This document shows, piece after piece, positions 1 through 5,638 of a DNA stretch of 6,262 nucleotides. Source of the DNA: Desulfobacteraceae bacterium (lineage in GTDB: Bacteria > Desulfobacterota > DSM-4660 > Desulfatiglandales > Desulfatiglandaceae); contig CP070700.1 in assembly GCA_020349865.1 (NCBI GenBank), forward strand, positions 4,118,851-4,125,112, in the 5' to 3' direction. The translations under genes and the position numbers were made by a program. How positions within the stretch are numbered: the first letter of the stretch is position 1; the number at the start of each line of letters is the position of its first letter. The notes beneath the pieces were generated by a model. That model saw only the letters and a list, made by a program, of their open reading frames with translations. It searched no databases and was not told where the DNA came from.

Positions 1-971
1 CTAAGGGCCTTTCGGAAGGTGTGATTATCCGCCAAGGCCTGGGCCTGAATTTCAGGAAACCCGCCCCCGATGTAAAGGGCATCCAGCTGCGGTAATTCGT
101 TCTGTGAAAGCGCATCAAGCTCAACAAGAAAAGAGCCCAAACGCTCCAACTCCTCAAGGTTTTCCGGATAATAAAACCAAAAGGCCTTATCTCTGATGAA
201 CCCGATCCGGGGAGAATCAGAACCTATTTTAACCATTGGTTCTGGGGTTTGATATTGAAAACCTGTCTCGATTTTTTTCACGTTTCTGGCTATTGCCCAG
301 ATCTCGTCCAATTGGAGATTTTCTTTTACTATCTTCTTGGTCCAGGTGATCGCCTTCTCAGCATGCTCTCTTTCCTGATATGGAACAAGCCCCATATGCC
401 GTTCAGGAAAAATATTCTCTCTCAGTTTGGGAACAGATCCAACCACAGGGACGCCACAATATTTCTCAATAGCATTCGTAATGAGGGCCTCCTGTCGTGA
501 GCCTGCTACCCTGTTGAGGATAACCCCAGCAACATGCAGATCTGGGTCAAATGCCTGACACCCTTTGACAATAGCGGCAATAGTCCGCGTGGCCATGGTC
601 ACGTCCACTATGAGAATAACTGGTGTTTTAAGGAGTTTAGTCAGTTCTGCTGTACTGCAGCGTCCTTCGAGATCAAGGCCGTCAAAAACGCCCCTGTTTC
701 CTTCGATAAGAGACAGGTCCGCATGACTTGAATTGCTGACAAAGGATTGAAGGATTTGTTCTTCATTCATCATAAAAGAGTCCAGGTTGCGACAAGGTCG
801 AGAGGCCGCAAATGTCAGCCACCCGGCGTCAATAAAATCCGGCCCCTTTTTGAAAGGCGCGATTTGATGACCTTTGTCTCGCCATGCAGAGATGAGACCC
901 AATGACAGGACAGTCTTGCCTGAGCCTCCCTTTAGTGCTGCAATAGTAATACGGGCTTGCGAAAAGGACAT
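1..971 (-). CDS. dsrN: CbiA-family amidotransferase, probably DsrN siroheme amidase (partial, C-terminus beyond window)
   Basis: Reading leftward from the ATG at 971-969, the frame stays open for 323 codons to the window edge, so the C-terminal part is missing. Visible motifs are those of the cobyrinic acid a,c-diamide synthase family. They are a P-loop KGGSGKT (residues 14-20), KKGPDFIDA (41-49), EGNRGVFDG (90-98), VILNRV (150-155), ERHMGL (190-195), and the start of the glutamine amidotransferase domain from about residue 254, with FYYPENLEEL and YIGGGFPE. The catalytic cysteine of that domain would lie outside the window. The family amidates tetrapyrrole carboxylates using ATP and glutamine. 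The DsrN branch, encoded beside dsrAB in several sulfur-metabolising bacteria, makes siroheme amide for sulfite reductase. I choose DsrN over cobalamin CbiA because of the divergent dsrAB neighbour and the EGNRG variant where CbiA usually has EGVMG. Genuine CbiA remains possible. The ribosome binding site is weak: GGC followed by an A-run just before the ATG. Confidence 0.8.
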   Translation of the reverse strand, partial: MSFSQARITIAALKGGSGKTVLSLGLISAWRDKGHQIAPFKKGPDFIDAGWLTFAASRPCRNLDSFMMNEEQILQSFVSNSSHADLSLIEGNRGVFDGLDLEGRCSTAELTKLLKTPVILIVDVTMATRTIAAIVKGCQAFDPDLHVAGVILNRVAGSRQEALITNAIEKYCGVPVVGSVPKLRENIFPERHMGLVPYQEREHAEKAITWTKKIVKENLQLDEIWAIARNVKKIETGFQYQTPEPMVKIGSDSPRIGFIRDKAFWFYYPENLEELERLGSFLVELDALSQNELPQLDALYIGGGFPEIQAQALADNHTFRKAL

Positions 972-1027
972 CTTTTTTTGCCAATCTTTTATTTTATTAA
1001 CCAGCCCTATTCAGGCAATTTTTTGAG

Positions 1028-1057
1028 ATTAGGATCATGGCATGGTAATATTGTCAA
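1028..1057 (-). promoter_or_regulatory. Candidate sigma70-type promoter for the leftward dsrN/cbiA gene
   Basis: On the minus strand a perfect TTGACA -35 box (1057-1052) is followed after 18 bases by CCTAAT (1033-1028), which matches four of six positions of the -10 consensus. An A/T tract lies just upstream of the -35 box and could act as an UP element. Transcription would begin near 1020 and give a leader of about 50 bases. The -35 box sits in the left arm of the inverted repeat at 1051-1088. This is pattern matching only. Confidence 0.45.
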
Positions 1058-1088
1058 TAAAAAAATCAGTCACTTTTTTTATTGACAA
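1051..1088. repeat. Perfect 15-bp inverted repeat between the divergent genes
   Basis: The left arm TTGTCAATAAAAAAA (1051-1065) and right arm TTTTTTTATTGACAA (1074-1088) are exact reverse complements separated by 8 bases (1066-1073). Each arm contains TTGACA reading away from the centre, preceded by a seven-base T tract, so the repeat has the shape of two back-to-back -35 regions with upstream A/T tracts. It could also be a regulator site or a cruciform. It is not followed by a T-run outside the stem, so it is not an obvious terminator. Confidence 0.85.
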
Positions 1089-1111
1089 TCCCCAAGGATT
1101 CTGACTATAAA
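1082..1111 (+). promoter_or_regulatory. Candidate sigma70-type promoter of the dsrABD operon
   Basis: TTGACA (1082-1087) matches the -35 consensus exactly. After 18 bases TATAAA (1106-1111) matches five of six -10 positions. A T-rich tract at 1074-1080 lies upstream like an UP element. Transcription would start near 1118 and leave a leader of about 220 bases before dsrA. A second TTGACA at 1135-1140 has no convincing -10 box at normal spacing. This is the best promoter match I found ahead of dsrA; the start site is inferred. Confidence 0.6.
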
Positions 1112-1116
1112 GTCAG
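1101..1116. promoter_or_regulatory. Palindrome covering the dsr -10 box (possible operator)
   Basis: CTGACT (1101-1106) and AGTCAG (1111-1116) form a perfect 6-bp inverted repeat around ATAA. The -10 box TATAAA (1106-1111) is inside it, so a dimeric regulator bound here would cover the -10 box. I do not recognise it as a Rex, HcpR, FNR or Fur site. Six-base arms can arise by chance in A/T-rich DNA, so the operator reading is an inference. Confidence 0.4.
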
Positions 1117-1173
1117 CGATAACTATTTGAAAAATTGACAAGTTCCAATATTCACAAGTAGTTATGTAAAATA

Positions 1174-1210
1174 TTTCGCCCTGGGTCCTATGTAATAGGT
1201 AAGGGCGAAA
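1174..1210 (+). promoter_or_regulatory. Stem-loop in the dsrA leader
   Basis: TTTCGCCCT (1174-1182) pairs perfectly with AGGGCGAAA (1202-1210). Inside it, CCTAT (1187-1191) pairs with ATAGG (1195-1199) around a three-base loop, giving a two-part hairpin with an internal loop. A competing pairing AGGTAA (1197-1202) with TTACCT (1217-1222) would disrupt the main stem. On the plus strand the stem is followed by an A-run, so it is not a rho-independent terminator for dsr transcription. It may stabilise the mRNA or act as a leader regulatory element. Confidence 0.5.
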
Positions 1211-1250
1211 AAAATATTACCTTAGGGGTTAATGAAAATCTACGATATTT

Positions 1251-1265
1251 GGAGGGAGGAGGTGA
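1251..1265 (+). promoter_or_regulatory. Strong Shine-Dalgarno-like block about 75 bases upstream of dsrA
   Basis: This purine block contains GGAGGTGA (1258-1265), an extended match to the 16S anti-Shine-Dalgarno complement and at least as good as the real dsrA site. No ATG follows at suitable distance. The only near start is GTG at 1262, which overlaps the block. It would open a 28-codon frame ending with TGA at 1346-1348, inside the first codons of dsrA. It could serve a leader peptide or be a ribosome standby site. I do not call the small frame a gene. Confidence 0.4.
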
Positions 1266-1321
1266 AGGTAACCGCGATTAATTTTTTGGATTTACTCCTT
1301 AACATTACAAACATAGTCACC

Positions 1322-1329
1322 AGAGGAGG
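1322..1329 (+). promoter_or_regulatory. dsrA ribosome binding site
   Basis: AGAGGAGG lies 8 bases before ATG 1338, a normal spacing. The in-frame TTG at 1332 is only 2 bases from the site, too close for initiation, which is why dsrA is taken to start at 1338 and not 1332. Confidence 0.85.
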
Positions 1330-1337
1330 CATTGATA

Positions 1338-2759
1338 ATGGCTTTTGAACCAAGAGAAGATCAAAAAGAGTTAAAATATGATGAGCTAAGGATTTATTCC
1401 GATGAAGAGCTGAATAATTACACGGAAGAGGAGCTCAAGAATTTCAAAATCAAACATGATATACCCATGTGTGAGGAACTGGAGTCAGGACCGTGGCCGA
1501 GTTTCGTGGCAGATACCAAGCGAGAAGCCCTTCACAGAAAGAAACTGGCTGATGACCGAATGATGATTGATAGGGATGTGGCCGAGGATCTGCTTGGCCA
1601 GTTAGAAGTCTCATTTGAGCATGGGGAAACCCACTGGAAACACGGTGGCATCGTGGGCGTATTCGGTTATGGGGGCGGCGTTATCGGAAGGTATTCGGAC
1701 CTTCAGGAAAAATTTCCTTCTATTGCCCATTTTCATACACTTCGCGTGAATCAGCCCGCAAGCAAGTTTTACAGTACGGACTATCTGAGGTCCATCTGTG
1801 ATCTCTGGGAATACCGGGGTAGCGGCTTGATGAACATGCATGGCTCTACCGGTGATATCATCTTTCTTGGGACCTTCACCGAGCAGTTAGAGCCCATCTT
1901 TTTTGAGTTGGGCCACGTGCTTCAGCAGGATCTCGGGGGCTCCGGCTCAAACCTCAGGACCCCTTCATGCTGTATCGGCAAGGCCCGATGTGAATGGTCC
2001 TGTATTGATACACAGGACCTATGTTACGAACTGACCCACTATTACCAGGATGAACTCCATCGTCCTGCCTTCCCCTACAAATTCAAATTCAAGTTTGACG
2101 GGTGCCCGAACTGCTGTGTGGCCTCCATTGCACGTGCTGATATGTCTTTTATAGGGACCTGGAAAGATGATATCCGCATTGATCAGGAGGCGGTCCAGTC
2201 ATATATCGGGGGCGAAATCCTGCCGAACGGAGGTGCCCATAGAGGAAAAGACTGGGGCAAGTTCGACATACAGAAGGAGGTCCTTGATCTCTGCCCGACT
2301 AAATGTATGTGGATGGAAGACGGTAAGCTCATGATTGACAATAAAGAATGCACCCGCTGTATGCACTGCATCAATGTCATGCCTGTCGCCTTGAGACCAG
2401 GAACTGATAGCGGTGTGAGCATTCTTTTAGGGGCAAAGGCACCCATTCTGGAAGGTGCTCAGATGGCCTTGTTGACCATACCTTTCATTAAGTGCGTTCC
2501 TCCTTATGACAACATCAAAGAAAACGTCATAGAACCTGTCTGGGATTGGTGGATGGAAGAGGGCAAAAACCGTGAGCGTTTAGGAGAACTTATCCAGCGG
2601 CAGGGCATAAAAAAGCTCCTTGAAGTCTTGAACATCCCAGCTATGCCGCAAATGGTGAAGGAACCGCGGAGCAATCCTTATATCTTCTGGAAAGAGGAAG
2701 ATGTGCCCGGTGGATTTCAAAGAACTATCGACGACTATCGAACCAGACACGCAAGGTAG
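1338..2759 (+). CDS. dsrA: Dissimilatory sulfite reductase subunit alpha
   Basis: DsrA pairs with DsrB in the cytoplasmic alpha2beta2 enzyme that performs the reduction of sulfite during sulfate respiration. The 473-residue product shows characteristic DsrA blocks: [22 protein letters not shown] (98-119), [14 protein letters not shown] (161-174) and [10 protein letters not shown] (200-209). Cluster-coordinating cysteines of the siroheme-linked [4Fe-4S] region are C212 and C218 (Cx5C), and C256 and C260 (Cx3C). A ferredoxin-like domain inserted at about 315-350 carries C319, C323, C338, C341 and C344. The C-terminus has the conserved [16 protein letters not shown] and [10 protein letters not shown] stretches. 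Compared with my memory of Desulfovibrio vulgaris DsrA (437 residues), there is an extra acidic N-terminal segment of roughly 36 residues before ESGPWPSF (49-56), including the tandem repeat [16 protein letters not shown] (20-35). C259 is an additional cysteine between two ligands. dsrB follows after 23 bases in the same operon. Confidence 0.98.
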   Translation: MAFEPREDQKELKYDELRIYSDEELNNYTEEELKNFKIKHDIPMCEELESGPWPSFVADTKREALHRKKLADDRMMIDRDVAEDLLGQLEVSFEHGETHWKHGGIVGVFGYGGGVIGRYSDLQEKFPSIAHFHTLRVNQPASKFYSTDYLRSICDLWEYRGSGLMNMHGSTGDIIFLGTFTEQLEPIFFELGHVLQQDLGGSGSNLRTPSCCIGKARCEWSCIDTQDLCYELTHYYQDELHRPAFPYKFKFKFDGCPNCCVASIARADMSFIGTWKDDIRIDQEAVQSYIGGEILPNGGAHRGKDWGKFDIQKEVLDLCPTKCMWMEDGKLMIDNKECTRCMHCINVMPVALRPGTDSGVSILLGAKAPILEGAQMALLTIPFIKCVPPYDNIKENVIEPVWDWWMEEGKNRERLGELIQRQGIKKLLEVLNIPAMPQMVKEPRSNPYIFWKEEDVPGGFQRTIDDYRTRHAR

Positions 2760-2782
2760 TTACAGAAGAGGAGGTAAAAAAC

Positions 2783-3970
2783 ATGGCATTATCTCAAGAA
2801 AGATTGGGACTATATAACCCTGAAAAACCAATGGAAAACAGGCTCACGGACCTCGGTCCAAGGCACTTCTGGCAGTATTTTCCTCCCGTTATCCAGAACA
2901 ATTATGGCAAATGGAAACATCATGAAATCCTGGAGCCTGGTGTTTTAGTGCATGTCTCAGAAACCGGAGACAAAGTATTTACTGTCAGATGTGGCGGATG
3001 CAGATTTATGACAGTTGAGCATGTACGGGAGTTGTGTGATATAGCAGATAAGCATTGCGATGGCTATGTCCGGTTCACCACGCGTAACAACATAGAATTT
3101 CTGGTGGACAGCCAGGACAAGGTAGAGGCCCTAAAAAAAGACCTGATGAGCCGCAAGCATGTCTCCGGAAGCTATAAATTCCCTATTGGGGGTACAGGGG
3201 CCGGGGTCACCAATATAGTTCATACCCAGGGCTATATCCATTGTCACACACCGGCGACGGATGCCTCAGCCATGGTCAAGGCTGTCATGGATGAACTCTT
3301 TGACTATTTTCAGGGCATGACCCTTCCGGCACAGGTCAGGGTATCCATGGCCTGCTGCCTGAACATGTGCGGGGCTGTGCATTGCTCTGATATTGCCCTG
3401 CTGGGCTACCACAGGAAACCGCCCATCATAGACCATGAGGTTCTCGATTCCGTGTGTGAGATCCCCCTGGTCATTGCCGCCTGTCCAACAGCGGCCATTT
3501 CGCCCACCAAGACAGAAGATGGCAAGAAGAGCGTAAAGATCAAAGAGGAACGATGCATGTTCTGCGGCAACTGCTATACCATGTGTATGGCAGTTCCGCT
3601 TACTGACAAGGAGGGCGATTGTGTGACCATTATGGCAGGAGGGAAGGTCTCCAACCGGATTTCACCGCCCAAGTTCTCGAAGGTGGTTGTTCCTGGTGTG
3701 CCCAACAATTTCCCCAGATATCCTGAAGTGTGTGAATCCGTTATGAAGATTGTCGAAGCCTATGCTGCGAATGCCAACAAATACGAGCGTATCGGTGACT
3801 GGGCTGAGAGGATCGGCTGGGAGAAGTTTTTCGAGAAATGCGATTTGCCATTTTCCGATCATCTCATAGATGATTACCGCCTGCAATATGACACCTACAG
3901 GACATCTTCCCTATTCAAATTTACTGATGCGGCATGGGAGGTTTCAAAGGCAGTGGGTGGCATTGATTAG
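2783..3970 (+). CDS. dsrB: Dissimilatory sulfite reductase subunit beta
   Basis: DsrB carries the catalytic siroheme-[4Fe-4S] centre of the DsrAB enzyme. The 395-residue product has [16 protein letters not shown] (12-27), the HEILEPGVL block (47-55), [10 protein letters not shown] (97-106) and [18 protein letters not shown] (133-150). By alignment from memory with D. vulgaris C151, C188, C189 and C193, the cluster ligands are C154, C191, C192 and C196 in HCHTPATD and [14 protein letters not shown]. The ferredoxin domain uses C234 (AACPTAA) with C258, C261 and C264; C268 follows in [11 protein letters not shown] and is succeeded by Met, where D. vulgaris has Pro. The protein ends with the conserved SSLFKF plus about 15 further residues ([15 protein letters not shown]). 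ATG 2783 is preceded by AGAGGAGGT (2767-2775) at good spacing, and the gene is co-transcribed with dsrA. Confidence 0.98.
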   Translation: MALSQERLGLYNPEKPMENRLTDLGPRHFWQYFPPVIQNNYGKWKHHEILEPGVLVHVSETGDKVFTVRCGGCRFMTVEHVRELCDIADKHCDGYVRFTTRNNIEFLVDSQDKVEALKKDLMSRKHVSGSYKFPIGGTGAGVTNIVHTQGYIHCHTPATDASAMVKAVMDELFDYFQGMTLPAQVRVSMACCLNMCGAVHCSDIALLGYHRKPPIIDHEVLDSVCEIPLVIAACPTAAISPTKTEDGKKSVKIKEERCMFCGNCYTMCMAVPLTDKEGDCVTIMAGGKVSNRISPPKFSKVVVPGVPNNFPRYPEVCESVMKIVEAYAANANKYERIGDWAERIGWEKFFEKCDLPFSDHLIDDYRLQYDTYRTSSLFKFTDAAWEVSKAVGGID

Positions 3971-4002
3971 GCCCTAACCCACATACAGGAAGGAGCATCA
4001 TA

Positions 4003-4233
4003 ATGGAAGATCTTAGGAATGCCATCTTGGAATTTGCCGAAAAAAGCAAAAAGACCAAGTTCTATTTTAGTGACATGGAAAAAGCCGTAAGAAAGGTACT
4101 CCCCGATGCAAAAGCGAGGGAGGTCAAAAAGGCGGCAACTTCTCTCGTGAACGAGGAGAAATTGGTCTATTTTTCAACCGGCAGCACGACCATGTATGGC
4201 TTGAAAGGGCGTGGACAAACTGAGGATCATTAG
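4003..4233 (+). CDS. dsrD: DsrD, winged-helix activator of DsrAB
   Basis: This 76-residue protein matches the DsrD family in length and sequence: KFYF (19-22), REVKKAATSLVN (39-50) and the signature STGSTTMYGLKG (58-69). DsrD has a winged-helix fold once suspected of DNA binding; published biochemistry on the family supports an allosteric role that speeds sulfite reduction by DsrAB. It is typical of organisms using Dsr reductively and absent from most sulfur oxidisers, which sets the direction of the pathway here. The ribosome site AGGAAGGAG (3987-3995) lies 7 bases before the ATG, and the gene follows dsrB by 32 bases. A strong terminator at 4265-4301 closes the dsrABD unit. Confidence 0.97.
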   Translation: MEDLRNAILEFAEKSKKTKFYFSDMEKAVRKVLPDAKAREVKKAATSLVNEEKLVYFSTGSTTMYGLKGRGQTEDH

Positions 4234-4264
4234 GCCTCAGTGTTAGCCTGATCTTACACAGCTT

Positions 4265-4301
4265 AAGAGGTTGCTATCCAGACGGATAGTAACCTCTTTT
4301 T
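4265..4301 (+). terminator. Rho-independent terminator after dsrD
   Basis: AAGAGGTTGCTATCC (4265-4279) pairs with GGATAGTAACCTCTT (4284-4298) through 15 continuous pairs, one of them G-U, around the four-base loop AGAC. It runs into five T residues (4297-4301). It lies 31 bases after the dsrD stop and only 15 bases before the next start codon. Confidence 0.93.
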
Positions 4302-4316
4302 ACATTGAGGATTAAA

Positions 4317-4943
4317 ATGAAAGAACCTCAAGGCTCCGAAGAATTTATTGCCGAGCAAAAAAGGATGCTGTCAGAGAATCCGGAATGTGCCAATACCAGT
4401 TACAACCTGGGTGTTGCGTTGATTCAAAAGGGGAAACTGGATGAGGCGATTGAGGCCTTTAACGATGCCATTGCCAACAGCGGCAGGATGTTTGAGGGCC
4501 ATGTCAATCTGGGCTATATATATTTCAAAAAGGGCGACCTAGAGGGGGTCGTTGAATCCAATTTACGTGCCATTGAGATAGAGCCAAGGTATGCGAGGGG
4601 TTATGCCAACCTGGGCTTTGCCTATTTGCAGATGCTCAGGACAGAAGAGGCTATTGATGCACTAAAAAGGGCTATCGAGCTGAATCCACGCATTGTCCAA
4701 GCCAGGAGTAATCTGGTAAATGCCTATCTCCAGAAAGGCGATGTGGAAAAAGCCGTCGAGACGGGGAAAAAGTTGGTGGAGATGGCGCCCGATTTTGCAT
4801 TAGGACACAACAATCTTGCCTCTGCATATTATAACAATGAGGATTATGAAAAGGCGATCGAACATGTGGACAAGGCCGTCTCCCTTGGTTTTAAGGTCCA
4901 TCCGGAGTTCCTGAAAGGACTAAAACCCTACCGAGCAACTTGA
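4317..4943 (+). CDS. Tetratricopeptide repeat protein (five TPRs)
   Basis: The 208-residue product is built almost wholly of TPR units at roughly 25-58, 59-92, 93-126, 127-160 and 161-194. Each has the usual pattern, for example NLGVALIQKGKLDEAIEAF and NLGFAYLQMLRTEEAIDAL. There is no signal peptide or membrane segment, so it should be cytoplasmic. TPR arrays bind partner proteins or peptides and assemble complexes; the partner cannot be read from sequence. The start is ATG 4317 with GAGG (4307-4310) six bases upstream; an earlier in-frame TTG at 4305 lacks room for a ribosome site after the terminator. Its position directly behind dsrABD suggests a link to Dsr, but the intervening terminator means it may be expressed at a lower level or from another promoter. 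Confidence 0.9.
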   Translation: MKEPQGSEEFIAEQKRMLSENPECANTSYNLGVALIQKGKLDEAIEAFNDAIANSGRMFEGHVNLGYIYFKKGDLEGVVESNLRAIEIEPRYARGYANLGFAYLQMLRTEEAIDALKRAIELNPRIVQARSNLVNAYLQKGDVEKAVETGKKLVEMAPDFALGHNNLASAYYNNEDYEKAIEHVDKAVSLGFKVHPEFLKGLKPYRAT

Positions 4944-4987
4944 TTGCTTAGAAAATTATTTAAAAATGCAATGGAAAATCATTTCAC

Positions 4988-5638
4988 ATGAAGCCCGCTG
5001 ATCTGTTTCAGCGTTATGAGATGTTAGTGGCCAGGGCCGACGGGGCCTTTAATAAAATTGCGAAAGAATATCCGGGGTGTATCAGGTGCAAGAGACACTG
5101 CTCTGATTGCTGCCATGCCGTTTTTGGCCTGTTCCTCGTAGAGGCGGCTTACCTCCAGAAGTATTTTAATCAATTGGGCAGAAAAGAAAGACGGGCAGCG
5201 ATTCTTAGAGGCAAGAAGGCAAACCGGGACCTCCAAAAAATAGAAAAAAGGCTGCAAACGCAACATGACGATCCACGAACAGCTGGCTATGCCCTCGAAA
5301 GGGAGAGAATCAGGTGCCCGCTTTTGGACGATAACAAGGAATGTATTTTATATTCTCACCGGCCGATTACATGCCGAGTGTATGGTATTCCCACAGCAAT
5401 ACAGGGCAAGGCGCATGTGTGTAGAAAGGCCGGCTTCAAGAACGGCCAATCTTATCCCGCCTTTAACCTTGATGAAGTCCAAAGGGAACTCTTTTATCTT
5501 TCCAGAGAAGTACTACAGAAGGCCCACAGGGGGAATGCAGAAAAAGCCGCTCTGCTTATTTCCGTTTCAAAGACTATTGAAACCCCATTGGAAGATATTA
5601 TTCAGGAAAGCTTTGCAGGGTCTGTTACTGCTTATTGA
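4988..5638 (+). CDS. YkgJ-family cysteine-cluster protein (putative Zn/Fe-binding)
   Basis: The 216-residue product has the YkgJ (UPF0153) layout. An N-terminal cysteine group, CIRCKRHCSDCC, carries C31, C34, C38, C41 and C42. A second group contains RCPLLDDNKECILYSHRPITCRVYG, with C110, C119 and C129, and then C145. Nine cysteines in all, clustered at two sites, imply binding of zinc or an iron-sulfur cluster; the family is annotated as a putative metal-binding protein with no established reaction. Residues 60-105 between the groups are highly charged and probably helical. No signal peptide or membrane helix is visible. The start ATG 4988 has only a weak GGAAAA upstream. The gene lies 44 bases after the TPR gene and is probably co-transcribed. 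Its stop overlaps the end of the opposing HEAT gene. Confidence 0.85.
   Translation: MKPADLFQRYEMLVARADGAFNKIAKEYPGCIRCKRHCSDCCHAVFGLFLVEAAYLQKYFNQLGRKERRAAILRGKKANRDLQKIEKRLQTQHDDPRTAGYALERERIRCPLLDDNKECILYSHRPITCRVYGIPTAIQGKAHVCRKAGFKNGQSYPAFNLDEVQRELFYLSREVLQKAHRGNAEKAALLISVSKTIETPLEDIIQESFAGSVTAY

Noticed and set aside
249..731. Two plus-strand open frames of 83 and 65 codons
   Set aside because: They lie wholly inside the minus-strand CbiA/DsrN gene, whose motifs are continuous there, and they resemble no family.
1135..1172. Second TTGACA (1135-1140) as an alternative dsr promoter
   Set aside because: No -10 box lies at 16-18 bases; TATGTA at 1163-1168 is 22 bases away.
1332..1337. Upstream TTG start for dsrA, adding two residues
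   Set aside because: It is only 2 bases from the ribosome site; ATG 1338 has normal 8-base spacing.
972..1337. Cobalamin riboswitch, CRISPR array, tRNA or mobile element in the intergenic region
   Set aside because: I found no matching conserved boxes, spaced direct repeats, cloverleaf or transposase remnants.
1611..2446. Minus-strand frames inside dsrA
   Set aside because: They are antisense to conserved DsrA coding sequence, with no ribosome site or recognisable product.
3662..3886. Minus-strand frame inside dsrB
   Set aside because: It is antisense to conserved DsrB coding sequence and has no supporting features.
5024..5266. Minus-strand frame inside the YkgJ gene
   Set aside because: It is the antisense of the cysteine-motif coding region and resembles nothing known.
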